Assembly (NCBI RefSeq): GCF_901709675.1
Contig: NC_051098.1
Coordinates: 2,160,500 to 2,224,499 of the forward strand
Length of the DNA stretch: 64,000 nucleotides
Reading direction: 5' to 3'
DNA from: Syngnathus acus
Lineage: Eukaryota; Chordata; Actinopteri; Syngnathiformes; Syngnathidae
Part shown: in pieces, positions 43,465-54,130 of the stretch
Layout: every line of letters begins with the position of its first letter
Position numbering within the stretch: position 1 is the stretch's first letter
The notes under the pieces: generated by a model
What the model saw: only the letters and a program-made list of their open reading frames with translations
Told to the model about the DNA's origin: nothing
Databases searched by the model: none
Program-made: the position numbers and the translations under genes

Positions 43465-44469
43465 CACACTGAGCACGGGGGCCACCCAAGGCTGCGTGCT
43501 CAGTCCGCTGGTCTTCGCCCTGCTGACGCATGACTGCACTGCAACCTACAGCAACAACCGCATAGTGAAATTTGCTGACGACACGACTCTGGTGGGTCTC
43601 ATCACCAAGGGCGACGAGACTCAATACAAGTCAGAGGTCGACCTTCTGACCGCATGGTGCAGGGACAACAACCTCCCGCTGAACGTCAGCAAGACCAAGG
43701 AGATTGTTGTTGACTTCCACTGACCATCGACGGTGCTGTGGTGGAGAGAGTGAGCAGCACCAGATTCCTGGAGGTGCACATCAGTGAAGACCTCTCCTGG
43801 ACCACCAACACTGCATCACTGGCGAAAGAAAGCTCAGCGCCTTCTGTACTTCCTGCGGAAACTCAGGTGAGCAAGTGCTCCACCAGCCATCATGACCACA
43901 TTCTACCGTGGCACCATTGAGAGCGTCCTCTCCAGTTGTATCGCTGTGTGGGGTGGAAGCTGCACTGAATACAACATGAAGGCCCTGCAGCGCAAAGTGA
44001 ACACAGCTGGCAGGATTATTGGTTCTTCACTCCCCTCCCTGAAGAACATTTACACCTCCCATCTCACCAGCAAGGCGACCACGATTGTGAGTGATGTGAG
44101 TCACCCCGCTCACACTTTGTTCTACTGCCCTCTGGGAAGAGGTACAGAAGCCTGTGCTCCCGCACCACCAGACTCACCAACAGCTTCATACTCCAGGCTG
44201 TTAGATCCTGAACTCTCTTCCCCCTCCACCCTCGGCTGCATAACGTCCTGGCCTTTTGGGCCACGTTTTGGCTGCCTTGCACTACTCCTCCTGTACTTTT
44301 GCGCTATATTCTGACTGTCTGCTGTATGCACAATTGCTCCATTTCAACCATGTTGCTCTTATTTATTTATTTATTTATTATTTATTCATTGCTCTTATTT
44401 ATTCATTGTATGTGCCTTCTTGTTTTTACTTTTTGTATTGTTTACTTGAATGTTTTGTTTGTCCGTGGA

Positions 44470-44505
<36 letters not shown>

Positions 44506-44594
44506 ATATGTCTTGTCACCGTGGGATAGTAGGAAACGCAATTTCGATCTCTTTGTGTGTCTTGAAGAAATTGACAATAAAGCAGACTTTGACA
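43465..44594 (+). pseudogene. Rex1-like LINE inside family A copy 4
   Basis: Starts in the RT ([19 protein letters not shown]), keeps [17 protein letters not shown] and [18 protein letters not shown], then shifts frame at about 43720 and again near 43830, and ends with a C-terminal piece (VMTTFYRG upstream of SHLTSKATTIVSDVSHPAH). The 3' UTR has an (AT)n tract (44473-44502) and the GACAATAAAGCAGACTTTGAC tail. It breaks the family A sequence TATAGTTATAT/ACTAGATCTG. No clear target duplication. Confidence 0.85.
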
Positions 44595-44761
44595 TACTAG
44601 ATCTGTGGAATAATGACGAGGCTGACATCAGCGGCGCACGCGCGGCGTTGTTGACAAAGGACGAGGAATTTGATCGATTGATTTAATGATTTGGTGTGAC
44701 ACAGATGGTTTGATAATATTGTTGTTTATATGATAGTTATTTGATATACAGTGGAGCCTCG

Positions 44762-45789
44762 CAGAGATGGGACCAAGTCACACATGTGCAAGTCTCAAGT
44801 GAGTCTCAAGTCTTAACCTTCAAGTCTCAAGTAAGTCCCAAGTCATCTTTTTCTTGGGCAAGTCAAGTCAAGTCAGGTCCTTAAATAGGTCAAGTCAAGT
44901 CCAAGTCAAGTCCTTAAATAGGTCAAGTCAAGTCCAAGTCAAGTCACCTTATTATTGCAATTTTACCCGCCGAATCTGATCTTAGTAACGTGAAAAGACA
45001 AAATATAAGTAACTTTAAGTAACCATCATTGTCCAATGTGTCTAACCTGTTTAAAAAATATGACAATAATTTGGATTTGCACTGTAATTACTGATATTCA
45101 GTAAAATACACCATGGAATCAAACAAAAAAGAAATTACCTCATACAATGATTGCCAGCTCAATCTAAACAAATGAACGTCTGCCGACAGTGTCTGACACA
45201 TGTGAGTTGCAAATATTAAAAAATAATCTGAAAAAAAATGTGAAAGAAGAAACACATTAAAGAGCATTAGAAACATTTTATGTTTCATCTGTAACATCTG
45301 GAGACAAAGTCGTCTGGCTGTCTGAAATGTTTCTGTTGCATATCTTGCACTGTGCTGTCCGTCTTTTGCCGTCATAAAGGTAATTACGATAGCCGAAGGT
45401 ACCGCTCCCGCTGACATGTTTGTGCATGTCTGATATAAAGGGGCGTGATTCTCCAATAAACACGTTAGGTAGGTAGAGGGGCACGACTGATTGATTGACA
45501 GGGTAGCGATCCAATCATGACAACGCCATTCTCAGCCTGCGCTCCTACCGTGTTATCGATATTACCTTTTTAAAAATATTATTAATTTTATATTCAAACT
45601 GAAAACATAAACTAAATAACACGGAAGTCATTCAAGTCATCGTGTCAAGTCAAGTCCCGAGTCTTTAACTTCCAAGTCCAAGTCGAGTCTCAAGTTTTTT
45701 TATTTTTGTCAAGTCAAGTCACAAGTCATCAAAACAGCGACTCGAGTCGACTCGAGTCCAAGTCACAGTGACTCGAGTCCCCATCTCTG
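44762..45789 (-). mobile_element. hAT with perfect 8-bp TSD inside the Tigger-like end
   Basis: CAGAGATGGGACCAAGTCAC at the left, GACTCGAGTCCCCATCTCTG at the right; flanks GAGCCTCG at 44754-44761 and 45790-45797. Left part is rich in CAAGTCAAGTC sub-repeats (44862-44945). Confidence 0.93.
45278..45514 (-). pseudogene. hAT BED-finger fragment
   Basis: Minus strand YNYLYDGKRRTAQCKIC-like stretch (as read: FGYRNYLYDGKRRTAQCKIC) followed by NRNISDSQTT, the first half of a BED-type zinc finger. The rest of the transposase is lost. Confidence 0.6.
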
Positions 45790-46517
45790 GAGCCTCGGTT
45801 TTCGAACACAATCCGTTCCAGAAGGCTGTTCGAGAAATGAATCGTTCGAATTCAGAATCATATTTTCCCATTACAAATAATGGGGAAAAAATTAATCCGT
45901 TCCAAGTCCCCCCCCCCAAAAAAAAAAACCTTTTTTTAAGCATTTTTTCATTTGCGCATTTTGGTCCAATCGCGCAACTGCAGCGCACCGCCGAAGGCGC
46001 AACCGTAGCGTGTCGCCCACCGCGCAACTGCACCGCGCTGGTCGCATTATTGTGACAGAGCCGTCGCTGAAATTTAGAAAATATTTTTAAAGTCCTGATG
46101 TACTTTCCAATATTTAAGTAGACCTCAGTGTGCAGTGGAGCTTAATTTGGTCCGATCGCGCAATCGCAGTGCGCCGGGTGCTCAGCGTCGCATTGCTCAG
46201 CGTCGCGTCTTTGTGTTTTAGGATGGCTTTACTGCTCCCACTTGCTTCCTGTGGACTAGCAGATTCGCCAACAGTTTTTACCCTACAGCGGTAGTCACAT
46301 TGAATGCAGCTAAACGTAAATGATTATGTCTGTGTATGTTCTTCTGTGGGTTTTTAGCTTGTTTTTTTTATCTTTTTACCGTTTTTTTCCGTGTATAATA
46401 CGCAAAATGTAACTAATTTATTGTCCTAAAATCTGGGGTGCGCATTATACATGGGTACAAATTTTTTTTAATTTTTTTTTTTTCTTTTTCTTTTAAGAAA
46501 ATCATGGTACAACAAAA

Positions 46518-46655
46518 CCAACAACAGGACTGACCGACAAAGACGTGGAACAAAAAGACAGGGTGACATTACCAAAGACAGGAACAGACACCAAACAGAC
46601 ATCATGACAGTAACACATGCAATGATCCGACGGTGAGCGAGGGGCAGACAGGACT
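46518..46655 (-). repeat. Fragment of the solo LTR 2/4 subfamily
   Basis: ACAGGACTGACCGACAAAGA ... CAATGATCCGACGG, then GAGGGGCAGACAGGACTT, matching the inside of solo LTR 2. Both LTR ends are absent. Confidence 0.7.
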
Positions 46656-47139
46656 TGTGTTTGTACTGTGCTCTGGTCATTTCGTCAAAGAAGGGATAAT
46701 AGTCCTCTTCTCTTCTTGACTGACAATGAATGTGATAGTTTAATACAATCAGCAAATAACAAAATGCGTATTACAGGTAATATTTTATTTCACAACACTT
46801 TGCCTTGTTCCTTTCGTCTCTGCTGTTCACTTCAAACACGCTCCATACGAACGCAATGCTCTCGTATCAGACGCTTGCTCGATCACCTGCTCGTTTGCTG
46901 TCACAATGTACCCTACGCAAATCCGAAACATTTGTTGCGGCTCCGAGTCACGACGAGGGGCAAGTTTTGGTTTCCAAGGGTGTTTTTATTCCTCTTCAAC
47001 GTCTCTCCCACACAGAGCCGCCTTTTTCACATGTCCGCACGTCACTTTCCTCTCTTTTCATCTGATCGCGGTGGTGCCTTTATGGGCAGTCGGAGAAATC
47101 AACGCCAACAAAAAAAAATACATCCAGCCTAGTTAAGAC

Positions 47140-47230
47140 CATACCAAAGACTATAAAAATGGGACCCATTGCCTCCCTGCGTGTGTGACGATCATTGGGA
47201 CTTAAAAAAAAAATTTAAAAAAAAATAAAA
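47140..47230 (+). repeat. Internally deleted copy of the SINE at 14218
   Basis: CCATACCAAAGACTATAAAA then CCATTGCCTCCCTGC joined directly to GTGTGTGACGATCATTGGG and an A-rich tail. Confidence 0.6.
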
Positions 47231-47394
47231 AAATTAAATAAATAAATAAATAATTGGGTGCGTATTATACATGGGTACAGGCTTTTTTCCAGCATCAACA
47301 TGCCATTTTTAGGGTGCGTATTATACATGGGGGCGCATTATACACGGAAAAAAACGGTATTCTATTTATTCTATATATTTTTTATCGCATGCGC

Positions 47395-47466
47395 GGATCG
47401 GTTGGCACTTTTTAAATTCCGTTGTACATGTAACAATGACAATAAAGATCTATTCTTTCTATTCTT
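47395..47466 (+). repeat. LINE 3' tail fragment with ATTCT repeats
   Basis: AAATTCCGTTGTACATGTAA, then CAATGACAATAAAGATC, then TATTCTTTCTATTCTTC. Confidence 0.5.
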
Positions 47467-47979
47467 CTTTGGAGGCATGATTAGAGTTGATGCAATCCTC
47501 AGAGTAACGAGAATGTAATAACGAACGGAGTCAGTTGGCATGCGGGTCCTCTCGGCTCATCTCGCGAGGTTCAACAACCGAATTTCGTCCAACATCCGAA
47601 GCAAAAAAAATCTCGAATTTTTTGTTTGAATACCGATTTGTTCGAGAACCGGGACGTTCGAAAACCGAGGCTCCACTGTATTTTATTTTGTGTAGCAACT
47701 TGTATATGTTTTTATCGTTACAGTTCAGTAGTTGTTGGCTCGTTGAACTCTTGTTTTGTTAAATAAAGAGCCGTTTACCAAACCCACGTCTTTCGTGGTA
47801 CTTTGTTAACGCTACAATATAGTTACTATATACTAGCGCTGTGGAATAACGACGAGGCTGATTATATGATAGTTATTTGATATATACTTTATATGTCCCA
47901 ATTTGGGTCTGTGGAATATTTAGAACTGTAACTCACGACGAGTCCGACGTCAGCGGCGCATACGCAGCATCGTTTACAT

Positions 47980-48804
47980 CAGTGGTTCCCAAAGTGGGCG
48001 GTACCGCCCCCCTGGGGGCGGTGGAAAGATATGGGGGGGCGGTGAGGAAGAAAGGGGCGGTAGGGGGGCGGCAGTCGATTTGTACACAACACGCCGCTCT
48101 GGCCCAGTCAGATCCGACAGCATAGACTACAAAAGCAAAAGCTCAGGTTTGTAATTTCAAGCTTGTAATGTTCAGAATTTTATCTTATAATAAAAACCGC
48201 ATTCTGGCGGTCAACATCATCTTGAGTTCAAGTCAACATGAAATTGGGGACTCGCCAGAACGCGCCGTGTTGTGTTGTGTTGAGCTGGTTAGGGCAGTGG
48301 TCCCCAACCACCGGGCCGCGGACCGGTACCGGTCCGTGGGTCACTTGGTACCGGGCCGCCAAGCCGCACAGAATTTTTTTTTTTATCGACGATCAATTAA
48401 TTCAGGTCAAGACACTCGTCCCGGTCACGTGACATGTTTCCCCAGTCGAGCCCGCAAAGCTAATATGTGGCGACAGGCTAACTAACCAGGCAGTGAAGCA
48501 TTCAAAACTGCTTCAACACATGGAGACCAAGCATCCTGCAATAAAAGACAAACCTTAAATCACTTCGGGTGTCATTGTCTCCGATTACGTCTAGATGGGA
48601 CCGGCTCGTTTCTGAGAAACAAACTCAGTGCTCCCACTAATTCAACGTAATGGTAATGATATTATAAAGGTATTATTTATTTATTTATATAAATGTATTA
48701 TTTATTTATATAAATGCCGGTCCTTGGGGGGGGGGGGGGGGGGCGCTAGGAATTCACTGGGGAGCCAAAGGGGGCGCCAGCCTGCAAAAGTTTTGGAACC
48801 ACTG
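47980..48804 (+). mobile_element. hAT with perfect 8-bp TSD GTTTACAT
   Basis: CAGTGGTTCCCAAAGTGGGC at the left and TTTTGGAACCACTG at the right, flanked by GTTTACAT at 47972-47979 and 48805-48812. No usable ORF. A second hAT-like end lies inside at 48295. Confidence 0.93.
48295..48720 (+). mobile_element. Probable second hAT remnant inside the first
   Basis: CAGTGGTCCCCAACCACCGG (48295) then GCCGCGGACCGGTACCGG, a distinct hAT end; a short coding-like scrap near 48490-48555 (KHSKLLQHMETKHPAIKDK) is a SCAND3-type zinc-finger piece. The right end may be the GCCGGTCCTTGG at 48715 but is unclear. Confidence 0.6.
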
Positions 48805-49140
48805 GTTTACATAAAGGACGATCGATGGATTTAATGAATTGGAGTGACACAGGTGGTTTTATAAACGTGTTATTTATGTAATAGTTATTTGAATAACTCT
48901 GAATGTTACGTCAGGCCCGTTCTCAGCTCTTTGTTTGTTTATGTCACGTTAGCATACCTATCGCTTAGCCTGTTGTTGCTCGTTCATGTCTGTTCTTGGT
49001 GTTGGATTTTGTCGAATAAATTCCCCCAAAATGCGATTTATACTCCGGAGCGACTTTTTTTTTTTTTTTTCACTTTATTGTGCATTTTATGGCTAATGCG
49101 ACGTATATTCCGGAGCGACTTTTAGTCAGAAAAATACGGT

Positions 49141-49648
49141 CCATGTAATCTAATTTTATAACTCGTATTAATATAATTATAAATATTGAGATGTTTTCAT
49201 ATTCAAACGTTTCCTCTTCATGATAGTCACCAACATTTTTTCATGCCGAGAATGGTATAATATCATCACGACCTATATGTATTTCATTAATTGTAGTACT
49301 AAATAAAGCCGACAGTTTGAGCTCGAAACTCACAACTGGTGAGCACAGTGTGAAATCATATACGTAGTTATGTCAAGTATAATTGCCTGTTGTCATCAGG
49401 GCACAATTAAGACACCAGCTACTAAATAAGGAATTAACATCACATAAATGCTAGCAACAGCAGTTTTTGTCTAACAGCTTATTAGTAAAGTTACCAAACT
49501 GCTGATGCCTGATACCTGTTTCCTAATTGTAAACATTAAAAAGCGGTTATTGATATTGCCCACGAATTGAATAGTGGGTCTTGTGTTTCATGTAATGCCA
49601 AACCAGCAGTCATCCAAATTCTGCATAGTTTTTGGTTTAGAAAACAGC
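49141..49648. other. No recognisable gene
   Basis: About 500 bases of AT-rich DNA. Confidence 0.45.
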
Positions 49649-50033
49649 ACGGCGGCCCTTGGTCAGGCAGTAGCGCTGGTCATTCAGCAGCCGGAGGGTC
49701 GGCTGTTCGAATCCCGCTCTTTCAGAGTCAGTGTGTTTTTGTGTCCTTGGCCAAGACACTTCACACACGTTGCCTCCGGTGCCACTCCCAGGTAATATGC
49801 CTGGGTGCGAATATGCCTGGGTGCGAATATTCTGTAGCGGTCAGGGCCGTAGGTGCATACTGGTATCCACACCTTCGTCAGCCTGCCCTAGGGCTTCTGT
49901 GGCTACTTAAGTAGTTTACCACCACCAGAGTGTGATGAATAATGTATCCACTGCAAATCATATTTGAGTGTCCAGAAAAGAACCATATAAATCTGCTGAT
50001 GCATTATAATTATAATTATTATTATTATTATTT
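49649..50033 (+). mobile_element. V-SINE-like tRNA-derived SINE with (ATT)n tail
   Basis: tRNA-like head with A box TAGCGCTGGT (49671-49680) and B box GGCTGTTCGAATCCC (49700-49714), then the conserved TCCTTGGCCAAGACACTTCA core (49743-49763), and a 3' part TTTGAGTGTCCAGAAAAG followed by ATT repeats. There is a duplicated block TGCCTGGGTGCGAATA near 49798-49830. Confidence 0.82.
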
Positions 50034-50401
50034 AGAAATGAATAAATGTCATGCCTCTGGGTCCCATCGACATAACGGTGCGTGTTAATAACCACCTGTT
50101 GATTGATGTAATAATTTCATGGCAGAACAAATCAGTGAAATTTAACACATCAATTTTTAGCAAGTTTATCAATCTGTTTTTTGCACCCTTAATTTGATTT
50201 CAGTTTCAATTTCAAGATGGCACCTATGGTTTGGAATGCCTATGTTTTTCATGTGAGCTGAAGAATTAGAACATCTATGTCAGGGGTCACCAACCTTTCT
50301 TAAACCGAGAGCTACTTCCTGGGTACTGATTAAGGCAAAGGGCTACCAGTTTGACACACACTTCTGAAATAGCCAATTTGCTAAATTTGGCTTTCACTAT
50401 G

Positions 50402-50727
50402 TCAAAGTCAAAGTCAAAGTCAGCTTTATTGTCAATCCCTTCATATGTCAAGACACACAAAGAAACCGAAATTCCGTTTCCTCCATCCCACGGTGACGAG
50501 ACATACAAGTAGGCGACACAAAACAAAAACAAGAAGGCACAAACCATAAATAATAAATAATAAATAAAATAAAATAAAATGAGCGATGAATAAAAACAGA
50601 CCAATAACCCATTGAATATGAGGGGCAAAACCGAGCCAGTGAGCATACAGCAAGAACAGGACGCTACGCTGAAAGGGGGAGCGAGTTCAGGATCCTAACA
50701 GCCTGGAGTACGAAGCTGTTGGAAAGT
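50402..50727 (-). repeat. Rex1-like LINE, 3' UTR only
   Basis: Same tail (TCAAAGTCAAAGTCAAAGTC, AGCTTTATTGTC) and UTR as at 16056-16395, truncated where the ORF would begin. Confidence 0.85.
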
Positions 50728-50794
50728 GTTATGTGTTATTATTGTCATTTCCAGTTCACATGTAAGTGTGATTTTAACAAGAATAGCAAAAATA

Positions 50795-51015
50795 CAGTCA
50801 AACCTTGGTTTTTGACCACAATCCGTTCCAGAAGGCGGTTCGAGAAGCGAATCGGTCGAATTCCGAATCTATTTTTATCATTACAAATAATGGACATTTT
50901 TTTTAATCTGTTTCAAGACAAAAAAGACCCCCCCTTTTTTAAGCATTTTTTCATTTGCGCATATTTGTCAGATCGCGCTAAAATTCTCTGCAGATATGTC
51001 AGGGCTGTAACTTAT
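50795..51015 (+). repeat. Left part of a Tigger-like element
   Basis: CAGTCAAACCTTGGTTTTTG then CACAATCCGTTCCAGAAGG, the same family as 44749-47678. Cut by family A copy 5. Confidence 0.65.
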
Positions 51016-51022
51016 TTAAAAT

Positions 51023-52226
51023 GACCGTAATTTTCGGACTATAAGTCGTGTTTTTTTTTTTCATAGTTTGGGTGAGGGGCGACTTATAATGAGGAGCGAC
51101 TTATATGTGAATTTTTTCAAAAATCTTCAAAAAAAAGTGAAACCGCGATAAACGAACCGCGATGTAGCAAGGGATTACTGTAATTTGAATTTCAAGTGAC
51201 GTCAGCAGCGCGGCGGTTGTTTACAAAAAGGACAAAGATTGATCACGGGATGACGAAGATGACGAAGGGCCCCACGTACTACCGGCATCATTAGCGGCTT
51301 TGTTTCTAAGTGACACGGAGGACGAAGAGTTTGAATGATTTAAGGATTTGGAGTGACACAGAAGGTTTGAAAAACTATTATGGCTTTTACGCACGCCCGG
51401 TCCTACTCTACGGAGCTCTCTTTCACCTCCGTAGATAGAAGTCGGGGACCGGCGCTCGGCCGGGTGGCTGTCCGGGGACGGTGGATGGGGCTCGGTCATG
51501 GTTTTTACGCACGCCCGGTCCTATTCTATGGATCTCTCTTCCACCTCCGTGGCTGGAAGTCCACGCCGCCACACGCCTGGAAGTTTGTTTTGTTAAATAA
51601 AGAGCCGTTTACCTAACCCATGTCTTTCCTTGTACTTTGTTAACGATACAATATAGTTATATACTAGATCTGTGGAATAACGACGAGGCTGACGTCAGGG
51701 CGCACGCGCGGCGTTGTTGACAAAGGACGAGGAATTTGATCGATGGATTTAATGATTTAGAGTGCACAGATGGTTTGATAACATTATTGCTTATATAATA
51801 GTTATTTGATATCTAATTTATATATCGTTATATGGGCCTGTGGAATATTTTGAAGTGCAAGCGCCGTCAGCGGCGCGCTCCCATTGTTGACAAAGGACAA
51901 TCGATGGATTTAATGAATTGGAGTGACACAGATGGTTTTATAAACGTGTTATTTATGTAATAGTTTTTTTTAATAACTCTGAATGTTACGTCAGGCCCGT
52001 TCTCAGCTCTTCGTTTGTGTTTATGCCACGTTAGCATACCTATCGTTTAGCCTGTTGTTGCTCGTTCATGTCTGTTCTTAGTGTTGGATTTTGTCGAATA
52101 AATTTCCCCCCAAAATGTGACTTATACTCCGGAGCGACTTATATATGTTTTTTTTCACGTTATTGTGCATTTTATGGCTAATGCGACCTATATTCCGGAG
52201 CTACTTTTAGTCCAAGAATTACGGTA
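51023..52226 (+). mobile_element. Family A element, copy 5 (least disturbed)
   Basis: ACCGTAATTTTCGGACTATA at the left, TAGTCCAAGAATTACGGTA at the right. Contains the pogo-like ATAAACGAACCGCGATG, the acidic-coding GACACGGAGGACGAAGAG, about 1.5 units of the 118-bp repeat (51380-51560), AATAAAGAGCCGTTTACC, and the repeated GATCGATGGATTTAATGA units. No inserted elements, so it serves as the reference copy. Confidence 0.82.
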
Positions 52227-52641
52227 GATGACATCAACTCAAACTCCAAGTCAACTACCAAACAAAATAAACTAATAATATGAATAAAAATGAATTGAGG
52301 AATACCATTTATTTATGTTCGTTTTCTTTTTTTTCAAGGCCAAAGGGAGCTTTTTACTACTATGCGACAAGACGACCAGAAATTCTGACATGCCAGACTT
52401 TCTTCGTAGTGGTCGTGAGCCGTCCCAGACACCAGCCGTCCAATCGTGGATTATGTCACACTACACGGACTACAACACGTCAAGACAACTCAAAATTGGC
52501 CACAACATGCTACGTTTGTCTGCGACACATCTGTTGACTCATTATCGGTTGTAGTCTGACATTGGCATTACTTAAAGTGCATCTTCACACTTCACTGCTC
52601 CTTTTAAATAATCTATACGAAAACAAATCACAAAAAAGAAT
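52227..52641. other. No recognisable gene
   Basis: 415 bases between two family A copies. An open stretch at 52315-52554 plus (80 codons, SWIMSHYTDYNTSRQLKIGH) reads like protein but matches nothing I know. Confidence 0.35.
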
Positions 52642-53589
52642 TACCGTAATTTTCGGACGATAAGTCGCGTTTTTTTCATAGTTTGGGTGGGGGGGGCGAC
52701 TTATACTGAGGAGCGACTTATATGTGTCCTATTCTATGGAGCTCTCTTCCACCTCTGTGGCTGGAAGTGCCGCGTCCGGGGATGGAAGTCCACGCCGCCA
52801 CACACCTGGAAGTCAACGCCGGTGCTTGGATCCGTGTGGTGGTTAACTATTTATGTTATAGTTATTTGATATATTTTATTTCATATAGCAACTTGTATAT
52901 GTTTTTATCGTTACAGTTCAGTACTTGTTGGCTCGTTGAACTCTTGATATGTTAAATAAAGAGACGTTTACCAAACCCACGTCTTTCCTTGTACTTTGTT
53001 AACGCTATAATATAGTTATATACTAGATCTGTGGAATAACGACGAGGCTGACGTCAGGGCGCGCGCGCGGCGTTGTTGACAAAGGACGAGGAATTTGATT
53101 GATGGATTTAATAATTTGGAGTGACACGGATGGTTTGATAATATTGTTGTTTATATGATAGTTATTTGATATATACTTTATATATCGTTATATGGGTCTG
53201 TGGAATATTTAGAATATTTAGACGTCAGCGGTGCGGCGCATACGCGGCATCGTTTCCATAAAGGACGATCGATGGATTTAACGAATTGGAGTGACACAGA
53301 TGGTTTTATAAATGTGTTATTTATGTAATAGTTATTTGAATAACTCTGAATGTTACGTCAGGCCCGTTCTCGGCTCTTCGTTTGTGTTTAGTATGTCACG
53401 TTAGCATACCTATCGTTTAGCCTGTTGGTCGCTCATGTCTGTTCTTGGTGTTGGATTTTGTCGAATAAATTTCCCCCAAAATGCGATTTATACTCCGGAG
53501 CGACTTATGTTTTTTTTCACGTTATTGTGCATTTTATGGCTAATGCGACCTATATTCCGGAGCGACTTTTAAGTCCGAAAAAAACGGTA
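52642..53589 (+). mobile_element. Family A element, copy 6, internally deleted
   Basis: TACCGTAATTTTCGGACGAT ... CGAAAAAAACGGTA. The segment between the terminal block and the end of the 118-bp repeat is deleted, joining CTTATATGTG to TCCTATTCTATGG at about 52727. Confidence 0.8.
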
Positions 53590-53759
53590 GATGCAGCTCA
53601 CAGTCCTGCGGGTGACTCATGCGGTCCTCACGGGCGACCTGGGCACCGTGTTGGTGACCCCTGCTCTAGACCCTGCAGACTTCTTTTTGGCCCTCAGGGT
53701 CACTGAAAGACCAGTGTTGTGTAAACAAAGGTTTCCGGACGGAACGGAACGCCTCTTTT

Positions 53760-54130
53760 AACTATTCAAACATGAACGACAGGATGTTGTAGACAGGTGC
53801 ATGTGTGCTTGTCATGCGTTGCACAGAGGTGCTGCAACCACGATACATAGAGAAACAGAGTTGTACCAAAAGTTGTGCCTTGTCACTCACGTCGATTGAC
53901 TCATCAGCTGCTAAGGCGATGCATGGGGGCATTTTGAGTGGCGCTGTCCAGCTGTGACTGCACGTCATTTGATAGCAGCTCTGCTCTTATGGTTATGGTT
54001 GAGGAAGACAAGGGAATCTGAGTGACTTTATGTTGAAGCTGCTGCGCTTCTTTTCCATCGAACAGCGATTCTATCACTGTCTCATGGGTCCTTCGCAACC
54101 CTGGAACCTCTGCCTCCGTGAACTGCATAA
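53760..54130 (-). pseudogene. hAT transposase fragment
   Basis: Minus strand: HKVTQIPLSSSTIT and ELLSNDVQSQLDSA in one frame, then PCIALAADESIDVSDKAQLL in another, with a frame change at about 53930. The ALAADES...DVSDKAQLL block is the first catalytic region of ZBED/SCAND3-like hAT proteins. No ends found. Confidence 0.75.

Larger units (their letters stand above)
46377..47359. mobile_element. Family E TIR element, copy 3
   Basis: TACCGTTTTTTTCCGTG ... CACGGAAAAAAACGGTA, the ends carrying a matching pair of changes (CGTG/CACG) relative to the other copies. Contains an LTR scrap (46518-46655), the shared arm (46763-46930) and a deleted SINE. Confidence 0.8.
44749..47678 (+). mobile_element. 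Tigger/pogo-like element with TA TSD
   Basis: Left CAGTGGAGCCTCGGTTTTCG (interrupted after 13 bases), right CGAAAACCGAGGCTCCACTG, with inner TTCGAACACAATCCGTTCC-type ends. TA at 44747-44748 and 47679-47680; the empty site GATATATTTTATTTCGTG exists in other family A copies. No transposase seen. Hosts a hAT and family E copy 3. Confidence 0.88.
42665..49140 (+). mobile_element. Family A element, copy 4, split by several nested insertions
   Basis: Left end TACCGTATTTTTCGGACTAT, right end AGTCAGAAAAATACGGT. When the inserted elements at 43465-44594, 44749-47678 and 47980-48804 are removed, the remaining pieces line up with copies 1 and 5. Two separate AATAAAGAGCCGTTTACC blocks (43403 and 47766) show an internal duplication specific to this copy. 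The last A of the TA is missing on the right. Confidence 0.82.
50281..53663. mobile_element. hAT-like pair of ends enclosing two family A copies
   Basis: CAGGGGTCACCAACCTTTCT at the left and GCACCGTGTTGGTGACCCCT(G) at the right are a matching hAT pair. The 8-base flanks (ATCTATGT and CTCTAGAC) agree at only four positions, so the pairing rests on the ends, not on a duplication. Confidence 0.6.

Noticed and set aside
49649-49720. A tRNA gene
   Set aside because: A and B boxes are present but the sequence does not fold as a full tRNA by eye and continues into a SINE core and (ATT)n tail.
52315-52554. A short host exon
   Set aside because: The 80 codons look protein-like, but there are no convincing splice sites and I recognise no family; left as unassigned.
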